Under the pieces are notes generated by a model. That model did not search any database. It saw only the letters and a program-made list of their open reading frames with translations, and had not been told where the DNA came from. Positions 21,882 through 32,800 of a stretch of 49,488 nt of DNA are shown in pieces (position 1 is the stretch's first letter; the number at the start of each line of letters is the position of its first letter). This stretch comes from Gnetum montanum. Lineage: Eukaryota; Streptophyta; Gnetopsida; Gnetales; Gnetaceae. The translations under genes and the position numbers were made by a program. The stretch spans positions 29,449-78,936 of the forward strand of contig MNCI01035760.1 of NCBI GenBank assembly GCA_015680685.1. The letters run 5' to 3'.

Positions 21882-24119
21882 CTACAACTACAAAATCAAC
21901 AAAAAAAAGTGTTAGTATATATTGGACACATAAAAATACATTAAATTACACTTAGCAAAATTAGAAAGGTTAACATAGGGTAGCATAACTTAGCAGAGAA
22001 TATATTCTTAGGGTCTCCTATGGGCCTCGTAGGCATAGGATGTCAGTACACATGTTTGATGCACATGGTGCTTATTGGGATACAACACTAATGTAGCATT
22101 AGCTTTTTGTGTTACATTTGCATCTTTTGCATTATCTCGGTTTGCATGTTTTAGTACTTTAACATGTTTGACTTGCAAGTTTGGGAATTTTGGAAAAGCT
22201 ATGGTACACTTAGTATTTTATTTTGCATATGGCATTCCAACACCTAGCATTCTCACAACTAGCATTTTCATGTTTGGCATTTCATTTTTACACTTAGAAA
22301 ATTTTTTAAATTTTTTCTAACCCTGGGCAGTGTAGCATGGGATACTCAAAACAATTTCAACTCTGGGTTATCCCTAGGAATGTAACCCATGAAAATCTTG
22401 CCAAAAATTATAATTGTTAGCTATGCCCCCTAAGGAGAGTAGTTCTAAAAATTGTCAAAATTTCCTAACTATTGGCTAGCCCCAAAAATCAACAAAAAAT
22501 TCTAACAACTAGAAGCATGGCCCCAAAATGCCCAAAAATGTTGCAAGAAAAAAAAAACTTCCTCCAAAGCCATCTACACCACTCACAGTTGACCAGGGTG
22601 TTGATTAAGGTTGTTGTTCTTATGGCCACTTGGTGCACTTATCTCATAGTGTCCCATGTTCCCTATAACACTCACCCTTGTGTGCACTATAAGAAGGGGC
22701 TTCCTACAAGCTAGAAATCCTTGCCCTTACACCATGGCCTCCCATCATGTGTCCCTTACCCCTATGACATCTAGCCCTCTCTTTTCCCCCACCCTCTATT
22801 TCCCCTTGCATTGAAGAAAATAAATAGTCACAATGCCCTACCCATCAACCGTGGCCCCCCCTAAGATACAATAGTCAAAACCTTGCCCTCGCCTTCTGCC
22901 CTACCACTCAAAAAAATGTTGGGATAGAATCCCAACATACCCTTCCTCTACTATCATCCATCCCATGCACCTAAAAGTAAAAAAAAAAAAAAAGAGAGGG
23001 GGACAAGGGAGCCCCATAACCCCTTGCTCCTAGGCCATGGCCACAAAACCACCATTTTTTTCCTTTCCACCATTCCCATGTGCTAAAGCCCTCAAAATAA
23101 AGGTGAAAAATTTTTGTAGAAAACCTTGGCCACATCACCTAAAATGCAAAACCCCATGCCCACACATCACCATGCAGTAATACAAAAAGAAAAATGCACA
23201 AAGTAAGATCCTTCTTCCCACATGTGCATTTTCTCCCATCCTGGCATGCAACCTTAGCAACCATGGCAACGATGGTCCCTGCCATAGTAGGCCCCCTCAA
23301 ACCTGAAACCCCAACATGAGGCAAAATGTGAAATACAAAGAAAAGAATTGTGCAAGGTGGTGAGCATAGCAGTGTACCTAGTGGATAGTGACTCCCTCTA
23401 TTCCTCCATGCATGCCTAGGGTAGACATCTTAGTGCTCACTCTCCCTTGTCCACATTGGCCAAGCCAAGGTGCTAATGTTCACTTTGGTGTGTCATTATC
23501 AAGTACTATGCTCTGGCTACTATGCTCTAGTTGCTATACTTTGGCTTCCACTTCTCACTCTAACTGCACTATACTTAGTAATGTCTCATTTTCACTCTTG
23601 AAAATGATAGTTCACCCTTGTTTGAAACATGCATATATACCCTCTTGGGATAATTAAATGCACTACCTATCGAGATGGTGCTCCACACTTAGGTGAATTT
23701 TCCCAAATTTTTGTGGAGTGTAGTAAGGGGATGACCATAGCAAGGGGTGACTATAGCAATTAGAGTTAGAAAAATTTTAAAAAATTTTCTAGTAGTCTCC
23801 AAACTTGGAAAAATTTTCTAATTACCTAGTGAATGTCCAACCCAACTCCACATTCCAAGCCTTCTTCACCTTGCCTAAATTGGCATATCTTGTTCAATCG
23901 ATGGTTTGCTAAGACCTTAAATTAGCAATCAATGGTCCACTAAGACCTTAAACTACAAAACTATGCCCTACCAAGGTCCAAAATTGGCCTACACATTTTC
24001 TTTTACAATATTATATTTGCACACTTAGGAAAATTTTCATTGCATCATTTTCCCTATTTCATGCATTTCGACTCCATTAAGACAAGTGCATCTTGACATT
24101 CTTTCTATTTGTTTTGTAG
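21882..24119. other. Protease-to-RT interval, second part
   Basis: No coding region is supported. The part nearest the antisense gene (21990-22070) might hold a further upstream exon, but splice sites are unclear. There is an A run at 22979-22993 and a C-rich stretch after it. Minisatellite-like phrases TTTGCTAAGACCTTAAA occur at about 23900-23960. The right end reads TTTGTTTTGTAG|GATTC at about 24108-24125, a good splice-acceptor match immediately before the pol frame. Confidence 0.4.
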
Positions 24120-25330
24120 GATTCTTGGTAGGATTACAACATGAGCACATACGAGCATCTTCACTCACCTTTGGTCCTCACCAGATCCAATGGTGACCTC
24201 ACATGATACATTTATACCAAATTTCTAGACCTTGAGCCTATGGCCTATGATGAACACATAACATCTGTAAAGGCACTACTAGACTAGCCAAACCATCTAG
24301 TTAAAGCTCTAGATCTAGAGGCAGGCAACATCACTGAGGATCCCCTTGTTGAAGTCCCTATAACAACACTTAGTGACAAGGTGAAGAAACTAAAACTTAG
24401 TACCTTGTTAGAGCCTCAACACACCCAAAACATCACCAAGGTACTCAATGATAAAATCAAGGTATTTCCATGGTCCTATGAAGACATGCCAGGCCTAGAT
24501 CCTCACATAGTGCAACATAATATAATCCTCGATCCTCTCATAAAACTAATTAAGCAGAAAGCCAATAAGGTTAGGCCTAAGGTGGAGTTTGTAGTCTATG
24601 AAGAAGTCACCAAGCTCTACAAGGCTAATTTCATCCAGGCCATTGACTACATAGACTAGGTCTCCAACATTGTGTTTGTACCCAAGAAAAATGGAAGCAT
24701 ACACATTTGCATAGACTTCCAAGACCTGAACAAGGTGATAATTAAAGAAAATTTCCTATTGCCTAGTATTGATCAACTAGTCAACATTTTGGCTGGTCAC
24801 GCCTTGTTGTCCTTTATGGATAGATTCTCTATTTACAACTAGATTTAGATCAACCTAGAGCACTAGCTCAGTACAACCATCATGACCACATGGGGTACAT
24901 TTTTCTATACAATGATGCCTTTTAGACTAAAGAATGTAGAAGCAACCTATCAACATACTATGACATAAATTTTCAGCAATTATTTCCTAGATTTTCTCAA
25001 TGATTACATTGATGACATAGCAGTTTAGTCCAAGGCAACACATAACCATGTAGATGACTTAGACTGTGTACTCAAATGTTGCCTAATACATGACCTTAGA
25101 TTGAATCCTAAGAAGTGTGTATTTGGTGTCACAATGGGTCAAATGCTAGGTTTCATAGTATTAAAAGCAAACATACATGTAGACCTTAATAAGGTTAAGG
25201 TCATTATCAATCTAGCACCATTGGCTAACCTTAAGGAGCTACATGGGTTACAATGCATATTGCAGTTCATTCTCAAGTTTATCACGTGGTTAATTGACAA
25301 GTTGTAGCCAATGCAACATTTTCTCAAAAA
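24120..25330 (+). pseudogene. Reverse transcriptase of element B
   Basis: The frame, continuous apart from stops, runs LKLSTLLEP, PWSYEDMPGLDP, VPKKNGSIHICIDFQDLNKV, PSIDQLVNILAGHALLSFMD, FYTMMPFRLKNVEATYQ, then DYIDDIAV near 25010 (the YxDD catalytic box), LNPKKCVFGV and GQMLGFIV. All RT blocks are present in order. Nearly every interruption is TAG where Gln occurs in relatives, for example directly after IAV. The Ty3/gypsy Tat lineage fits the PWSYEDMPGLDP block, typical of this clade. Confidence 0.88.
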
Positions 25331-26280
25331 GGGGGTCCACTATGAGTGGGCAACTCAATGATAAGTAGCATTTAATAACCTTCAACAAGAGTTGGCTCAA
25401 CTTCCTACAGTCTATCCTCTGTAAGGAGATAAACCATTCTACATCTACCTTGCAACCTTTGACACATCCATTGCCTCTCTACTTTCCCAAAAGTGAGACA
25501 ATGGCTCAAAGGTTCTTTTATCCTACCTAAGCCATGTGTTAGTGGCCCATTAAGTAAAGTACAATGATGTGGAGAAGAACTACCTTGTCTTAGTCTTTGC
25601 ACTTAAGAAGTGAAGGCATTATCTTTTCCATAGCCAAGTAAAAATCATCTGCAAAAGCAATGTACTCTAGGCAATCATCGCAAACATTTACAAAAGTAGT
25701 TGAATTGCATGGTGAAAAGTAATAACCATGGAGTTTAACCTACACTACATAGCATAATCATCAACTAAAGGTTAAGCAATAGCTACCTAACTAACTTCTT
25801 TACCAATAAACAATCAAGTAGTGATAGATCCAAAATTTATGAATGAGCACGTGAGCAGTATAGGCCAAGTGCCTACCAAATTTGAGGAAATCTTACACCT
25901 TGATAATGATTAAACCTCTCAGGGAGGTAGTGCCACTATTGTAATCATGTTTTCCTATAGGGATATCCAACCCTTTGCTTATCATTTTTCATTCCCTTGC
26001 ACTAATAATGTAGCAAAGTACAAAGGCCTCCTCAGGGGTATCCTAGTAGCCTACAACCTAGGAATTCAAAACCTAGTGACTCAAGGTGATTCTCAGTTAT
26101 TCATTAATCAAGTTATAGAGGTTTACACTCGCAAAGCACGACATTTACAACCTTATTATTACTTGGTAAAGAACTTTCTCAAATGATTTATAATCATAGA
26201 AATCCAACACATTTCCTGCAACGAGGATGTCATTGCCGATGCATTAGCTATGTTAGCCTTAAGCATTGAACCTAACATGT
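25331..26280 (+). pseudogene. RNase H region of element B
   Basis: Two parts follow RT: the standard RNase H (about 25390-25700: YNDVEKNYLVLVFALKK, then LFHSQVKIICKSN) and a second archaeal-like domain (about 25900-26260), with NNVAKYKGLLRGILVAYNLG, LVTQGDSQLFINQVI and a DVIADALAMLA end. A second RNase H domain before integrase is known in Tat-lineage elements. Stops are TAG and TGA. Confidence 0.8.
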
Positions 26281-27610
26281 TTTATGCCTTGCCCACTTTA
26301 GTAATGAAGTGCATTTAGCCTATCACATAAATGACTAATATTACATCCATAACCACAATAAGCACAACTCACATAGTAGAATGCTACAATGACATTAAGG
26401 CATACCTTTAACAGGGTGAGCCTCCACAGCATCTAACCACTACCCAAAAGGATGTAGTGTGGAAGTGATCATGATAGTACGTCATCATGGGTGATAGCAC
26501 ACTCTATCATAGATCCTATGATGGCATACTACTAACCTATGTTAGTGATAGTCAAGCACAAACAATTGTTGATCAACTCCACAAGGGATTGTGTGGAGGT
26601 CACATAGCACCCAAGGCAATGACATTGAAAATTAGATGCTTAGGCTACTAGTGGCCTTACATGAAGTGTGATTGCATCTCCAAGGTCAAAATGTGTGATG
26701 TGTGTCAATAGAATGACAACTTAATGCACATTGCACCCACTAAATTAGATACAACATAGATCACATGGCCATTCCAATGTTGGGGGTTTCATATCATAGG
26801 ACCTATCACACCTAAGTCTTCGGCAGGACATAGCTTCATCATAATAGCAATTGAATACTTTACCAAGTGGGTTGAAGCTATTCTCCTTAGGAAAACAACA
26901 TTGCAAAAAGTTTGCAAATTCATCCTTGATAGTATAATGACCTGATTTGGTCTACCCATGACCCTAGTCATGGACAATGGGCCACAGTTTAGCAGTGTAG
27001 AAACCAAAGCCTTCTGCAAATACTTCAGCATCATGCATTCCTTTTTATCACCATATTATCCATAGGCTAATGCCCAAGCAGAGGCTAAAAATAAGGTCAT
27101 TTTTAACCTTCTAAAGAATATGCTCAATAGCAACAAATGACGATGGCATAAGAAACTAGTCTATGCACTATGGGCCTACTACACAACATACAAAATAACA
27201 ATAGGTAAGATGCCATATAGCCTTGTGTATGGGTTTGAAGCAATTTTTCCTCTTGAATTGTAGGTTCCATCACTTTGTGTGATCCCCTCAAGCTTCATTG
27301 ATGAGGCTCAGAATGATGAGTTGAGAACCATTGACCTTGACTCTATAAAGGAGGAGCGCTTGTAGACACTTGATCACATCAAATGGTATCAAGAAAATCA
27401 ATGGCAAAAGCACCACCACAATCAACATCAACACATGATAAATTCCTCAATGTTGTTTATGAACTTGTAGATAAATTCCTAGCCAACTAAGAAGGGTTTT
27501 TCTTGGTCATCAAGGCTTATGACAACAAAGCATTCAAGCTTACTAACCAAGACAGTAATGAGTTTGCCAATCTGATCAACCATTCATACCTGAAGATATA
27601 CTACACCTAG
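26281..27610 (+). pseudogene. Integrase of element B
   Basis: Zinc-binding N-terminus: LHKGLCGGHIAPKAMTLKIR, then KMCDVCQ (about 26570-26710). The catalytic core shows FHIIGPITPKSSAGHSFII, where the first Asp is replaced, then GLPMTLVMDNGPQFSS with the second Asp, and NAQAEAKNKVIFNLLKNML with the Glu (about 26785-27125). The C-terminal region continues to about 27610 with SLVYGFEAIFPLE and FKLTNQDSNEF. No chromodomain follows. Stops at TGA replace CGA Arg codons (for example before FGLP), and TAG replaces CAG. Confidence 0.85.
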
Positions 27611-27654
27611 TATGCAACACTACATTAATGATAAAGCAAGGTATGCAAGAGTCT

Positions 27655-28050
27655 GTTATGACTATAAACTAGCATAGAGAGTTTTTTGTGACTATAAACT
27701 AGTACAGAGAGTTGGCTATGACTATAAACTAGCACAAATAATCTACTATGACTATAAACTATCATAGAGAGTTCTTGAGCCATGACAATAAAACTAGTAC
27801 CCATAGCATAGTCCACAATGACTATAAATTAGCACAGCTCATCCTTGGGCCATGATGCTAAACCCACACAACATCCACCATCTGCTATAACATTAAAATA
27901 ACACACAACAATCTTCTAGGACTATAAAATAGCACATCATGGTCTACCAAGACCTTAAACTAGGTTCATGGTTTGCTAAAACCCTAAACTAGCATAGCAT
28001 GCAATTTGCTAGGACCTTAAACTAGGTTCACAGTTCAGCATGCACAGCTC
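27655..28050 (+). repeat. Minisatellite array, about 30-bp units
   Basis: ACTATAAACT recurs at 27661, 27691, 27721 and 27751, exactly 30 bp apart, in units of TGACTATAAACTAGCATAGAGAGTT type. Further diverged units run to about 28030, shifting to ACCTTAAACTAGGTTCATGGTTTGCT. The array starts just after the integrase stop, in the 3' untranslated region of the element. Confidence 0.85.
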
Positions 28051-29684
28051 AACATACATAGTTCTATGGAAAAGTAAGCGTAAATACTTCTAATCTTCCA
28101 TCATCTACCCACACCTTGTGGGTAGGGAAGGGTGGGGCATTGTAATTCTAGAATGGAGTTCACATCATCAAGAGAGGCCTCTAGAACATTTATAGCATCA
28201 CCACCCTTGGCATTTTGCTAATCCTTTGGAGATGTCCTTGAGCATTTTTCTAACCTTCTAGAGCTCCTACCACCATCGCTAGTAGTACCATCCCTAAGCC
28301 ACACCAATAGCATTACTGGCCTTGCATATCTCATTATTTGTTGGAGCTCTTACCATCAACACCATTCACTGGAGTACTGGTAGTACTATGACCTAGCCAT
28401 CTTACTACCACCCTCCAACCCTCACCATTGCCCAAGCTTGGAAGCATGTTCAACATCTTGGCTCTCTACCATTTTGCTAGATTTCCAACCTCCTATCCTT
28501 AGTGTGAAGTCTTGAGAACCTGCATCACCATTACCTTCAGCTACTTTGTAGGCCTCCCTAGGATGCTCACTTCTAGTGTGGTTATTAGAGCTTTTGTATC
28601 TTTCTCGCTCCAACACCTGCATTGGCATTGCAAGCTCTTGCAACTGATCTAGCACTCATGGCACTTGTAGCATCTTCACAACCAATAGTTTGCTCTCATC
28701 TCATATTGTGTGGTTGTTTTTATTGTCTTCTCTGCATTGTGTTTGTGGGATGAAGCCTTGGAGGTAGTTCTGTAGAGACATGTCTCATCGCAATGGCAAG
28801 ACATCACATTGCTCTAATGTACATGATCGGGCTAGCTGAGCTACTCAAGAGTCCATATCCCTATTACCCCACTTTAACTTACTCACATTAACCCCTTTTA
28901 CCTTGCATTTTCCTACTTTCCTCTACATCACTGAGTTTGCAACCCCTCTGATGCACATGGCACCTTCTTTTTGTCAACCACAGAACCTGTAATAGATGTA
29001 ACACAACTCATCCTATGGGAAGCTTTTGGAGGCTAGTTAATGCCTAAGAAAATGTAACACAACTCATTCTAGAGAGGAAACACCTACCCTACTGATGCAA
29101 CATGATGGCATTAAAACAAAGCCCATTAGGTAGCACATAGCCCACTTGATGAAAAGGCATCCTGCAGCTAGCATCTCACAATGTGTAGAACCCAAAGCAA
29201 GTTCACCTTGCAAAAAGAATGAAAAGCACACATAATAAGGAAAAACATGTTCCTAAGAAAAATCTAGTAAATTTGCAACTTTGCAACTAGTCAAACCTTA
29301 AAACTGCATTGGCCTTCTCATAAGCACTCCAACAAGAGGTCCAACTTCAAGGGAAATCCATCCTGGTGCCATCAACATTGACTCCCTCACAAGCACTCCA
29401 AAAAGGGGTCATCATCTGTTGACAATCCATCCTAGTGTCACATCTTAAAACTGCATGCATAGTTTTCATCTCACTCCCTTGCTATCCCTTAGTCCATCTT
29501 CTTAACATGCTCCCTACATCCTTTATCTTCAAATATACCATTTTCCTTAGAACTCTTTGGCATGGCAAAGTACCATCCAATTAGGTACCAACAAGTGATG
29601 TTGTGCCATGCTTTTTGTGGTGTTTTGGGTTCTTTGTCAATGTTCCTTGGGCCACTCTTCTAGACATCAAGAAAGAGGGGCCAA
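28051..29684 (+). mobile_element. 3' untranslated region of element B with two purine tracts
   Basis: No coding region is supported. A purine-rich tract, GGTAGGGAAGGGTGGGGC, lies at 28121-28138 and resembles a polypurine tract. A second, AAGAAAGAGGGGCCAA (29669-29684), directly precedes the segment shared with the 5' LTR. If the first is the true tract, the 3' LTR would start near 28139 and the 5' LTR would have lost its first 1.5 kb. Confidence 0.5.
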
Positions 29685-31374
29685 TGAAATAACACCAAAT
29701 TCACATGATAGCACCTCAATGGTAAATTTTTCTATGTATCAACATGAGGCAAGTTTTTCTAAGTGTTTGGCCCATGCTTCCACTACTAGGACTATGCTTT
29801 AGAGTGTAGCCAACATAGCATGTAGCACATAACCAAATTTGCAAAATTTTCTAAGTGTTTATAGTAGTTGCAAAAAATTTTCTAAGTGTTGTGCTACGCT
29901 CCCATTCTCCCTGCTACACTCTAGAGCATAGTTAGTGTAGCATGCACTTTAGTGGCTAGTTTTCTTAAGTGTCAAGCTAGGAGCTGTCAAGCTAGCTTAG
30001 CATGTAAGAAATAGGTTGGTAGATTTTATAACTTCTGAGACTACCCCTCCTACTATGCTCCAAAGCATAGTCAGCATAGTCTAGATGAAGACATCAATTT
30101 TTGCTAGATTTTCCTATGTGTTAATGTTATGTTGTCGCTTTTCTTGTTATGATCTAGAGCATAGTCAACGTAGTTAGTGCTGGACTTCACTTTTTGCAGA
30201 ATTTGCCTAACTATTGGGCAACACTCCAAAGCGTAGCTAGCATAGCAACGAAGGACAACCTTCAAAAGCTTCCATAACATAGCACATGCCTTCATTTCAA
30301 CTTCAGCACTCCTCCAACAAGCAATATTAGCAATCTAAATTTCTTTTGCATCCACCCATTTGTCCCAAAATTGTACCTATGTTCAATCCCACTCAAAAAA
30401 GGGAACAACATAGTCCCAAAGTGTAGCCTCCAAATTGCACTATTTTGCATTATTTGCAAGTACATTGCAGGCTTTTTAACTCTGGCACATGCAGTTTGGT
30501 AGCATAGTTTGGTAGTCTCTTGAGGTCCATTGGAGCACACCAAAGTGTAGCACTAGTTGCTATAGTGGAAGCATAGCTAGGGTTAGCATAGCCTCAACTA
30601 CCACTTTTTCCCCGTGGTGCCCAATCCGCACTTTGTGCCAACCCTAACCCTATAAATACCCTAGCATCCCACATCTTAGGGGTTGGAAATCCTTGCATTT
30701 GATTGGAAAATTTAAGCATCATTTGGCATTTGAGGCATTTGGAGCACCCTGCACCCCCGAAACACTTCATACCTTGAAGACACCTTTGCACACCACTCAT
30801 CATCACAACACATCATAGCTCGTAGGACACCATGGAAACCAATCTAGCAAGCACAAACTCCATAGTAGACATCAATTTCCCTAGCCCATACACCCCAGAG
30901 ACTATGACTATGCTACCTATTATGGCTATCTATACACCATGTATCTCCTCATCTCTCCTTTGCAATTTCTATGCTTCCCCCCAATTTTGGATAGTGTCAT
31001 TCTTTCTCTCTCAAACTCCATTGCATTTTCAAGCATTTTCTTGGCATTTTGACATTGCACCTACACCTTTTTTCACTATTTCACATGTATTTGCACATTT
31101 GTATCATCATTTTTGCATTGGGAAATCCTACTACACTCAAGCTTAGTCGACCATAGTACCACCGAAGACATCATGCAAACCCCTAGCACTTGTTTTTGGA
31201 AACACCTCGTAAGTCCCAATTCAATCAACAAGATTATCTTGGATGCTCCACCTCCATTTTCCCCTCTAGTAATGACCCTTCAAATGGGGGTGGGGCTAGG
31301 ACTATACCATGGCCACAGACCCCTTGGCGTGACCATTCTAGCCACCAACAATTTCAATCACTACAAAAGTTTCA
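29685..31374 (+). repeat. 3' LTR of element B (ends approximate)
   Basis: Starts TGAAATAACACCAAAT and ends near GTTTCA; it aligns with 12326-14030. TATAAATA lies at 30651-30658. Five palindrome-type motifs match those of the other LTR. The two copies differ at many sites, largely C/T and G/A differences. Confidence 0.8.
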
Positions 31375-32800
31375 CGAATAAACTCCTTCCTTGGATAAAA
31401 TGACAAGTGATGCTATTCCTTACAATAGTGGTAGTCTTATGGTTTTCAATCCAAGAGATAAAATGATGTGATGTCACTAGAATGTGTTTTGGACTTGGTT
31501 TGAATCTTGAAAATAAGGTATAATGATTACTTTAACCATTAATAACACACAAGGATTCATTATGCCTATGGTAAGACAACTCATGTTCCAATTTCTATAG
31601 TCCTTTCTAAAATCCATCTCATCTTACTATTCGCATGATCATAACTTGTGGTTTTGTGTGACATAGAGATATTTTCCTCAAATTGGTGGTTCTAACATAT
31701 GTGTTTTGTTCAACAATTATGCATTGCATTCAACCCCTTTGATGCTCACAAACATTTTTAGATGTGGTTATACAAGGGCATTAAGAGCTAGAGCCTACTT
31801 TTAGGAGGATCCACTTGTATAACTATTGTAACTGATGCTTATCTAACACAACCACATCATCTTGAACCTTCCAAGTGCATAAATATGAATCTCAAAAGCT
31901 TCCCTTATCATACAACCTATCCATTCTATATCATGGACTTAGTACCCTTTTCTTACATCTTTCAAAGCTTTTAATTCTGTGATTCCATCCTCTAACATTA
32001 CTGGTGCCTAAATATGAATTCTCACTTACCCAAAAACTCTAGACTTTACATGAAACCTTCCAAACAATCATAGAGCTTCATTTTTCATGTTGAATTTCCC
32101 CTTGAAGTGTACTTTTAATATCCCTAATATTGCGTAGGAGTCGATATTAGCTACCTAATGTTGGATACCCGATATCGAGTGGGAGTCAATATCAACTACC
32201 TAATGTTGGGTACCCAATATTAGGTCAACAAAAACCTATAAATAGGGGCACCACAATGCTTCAAAATTCATTCTCATCAATTGAAGCTAGGGGATTTTTT
32301 TCATTTTCTCTCTTAACTAAGAGCTATGTGCATCCAACTTCCACACAAGATATCTAGCTCAATACCACTCTGATGCCATTGTTTTTAAACCTATTTTACC
32401 CAGAGTATTCAATTTAGTCAAGAGAGGATTCTTGTGTGGAAAAATTGCACTAATTTTTTGATATTTACTATCACTCAAAAGGTATTATAAGGGTAAGAAT
32501 GTTAAAAAAAACTTAAGTATTTTAATCAACAATCAAGTGTATGCATGTCAAAATCTTTAATTATCTCACCTAAGAAATCATAACCATCAGTATAAGCCAT
32601 ACATAAGGGAAACGAAGCTAATTGCAAAGGGCCATAAAAGAAGTTAAAACTTTTTGGGCATTTTTCTTAAAATTTTTCTAACTCTGCAATCACATGAACT
32701 AAGAACTTAATGGAACTAAGAACATGAGTAAGGTATAATCTTATTTATGATAAATAAAAAAAAACTTAGTAGCACCAAATCCTTGATTGATTGTAGATGT
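31375..32800 (+). mobile_element. Element A spacer, right of the B insertion
   Basis: Non-coding. About 31430-31870 matches E on the minus strand at about 42600-43000: landmarks are GATGTGATGTCA, GACTTGGTTTGAATCTTGA against AACTTGGTTTGGATCTTGA, and GGCTATACAAGGGCATTAAGAG. Near 32110-32245 an unusual set of AATATTGGGTACCCGATATCG-type inverted repeats leads to a TATAAATAGGGG box. At 32780-32795 TTGATTGTAG|ATG resembles a splice acceptor at the start of the second ORF. Confidence 0.6.
32237..32244 (+). promoter_or_regulatory. Internal TATA box of element A
   Basis: TATAAATA in AAACCTATAAATAGGGGCACC, downstream of GATATC-rich inverted repeats that resemble the U3 of A's own LTR. It lies about 550 bp upstream of the second ORF and could be a separate promoter for it, or a remnant of another LTR. 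Confidence 0.4.

Larger units (their letters stand above)
12326..31374 (+). mobile_element. Element B: Tat-like Ty3/gypsy element with antisense cargo gene
   Basis: Two related LTRs (about 1.7 kb) enclose gag, protease, a 6.5-kb interval with a minus-strand gene, RT, RNase H and integrase, and a minisatellite array. Integrase lies after RT, as in Ty3/gypsy, and no chromodomain is seen, as in the Tat/Athila clade. At about 19 kb it is long, like Ogre-type Tat elements, which also separate protease from RT by an intron. The ends are approximate because no convincing target-site duplication was found (GAAGT on the left, CGAAT on the right). Confidence 0.8.

Noticed and set aside
22075-22320. 81-codon hydrophobic plus-strand frame
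   Set aside because: It lies in the presumed upstream region of the antisense gene; TTT- and CATTT-rich DNA readily gives hydrophobic frames. No homology recognised.
27655-28050. Possible CRISPR-like array
   Set aside because: The 30-bp units are contiguous with no unique spacers, and the context is a plant retrotransposon.
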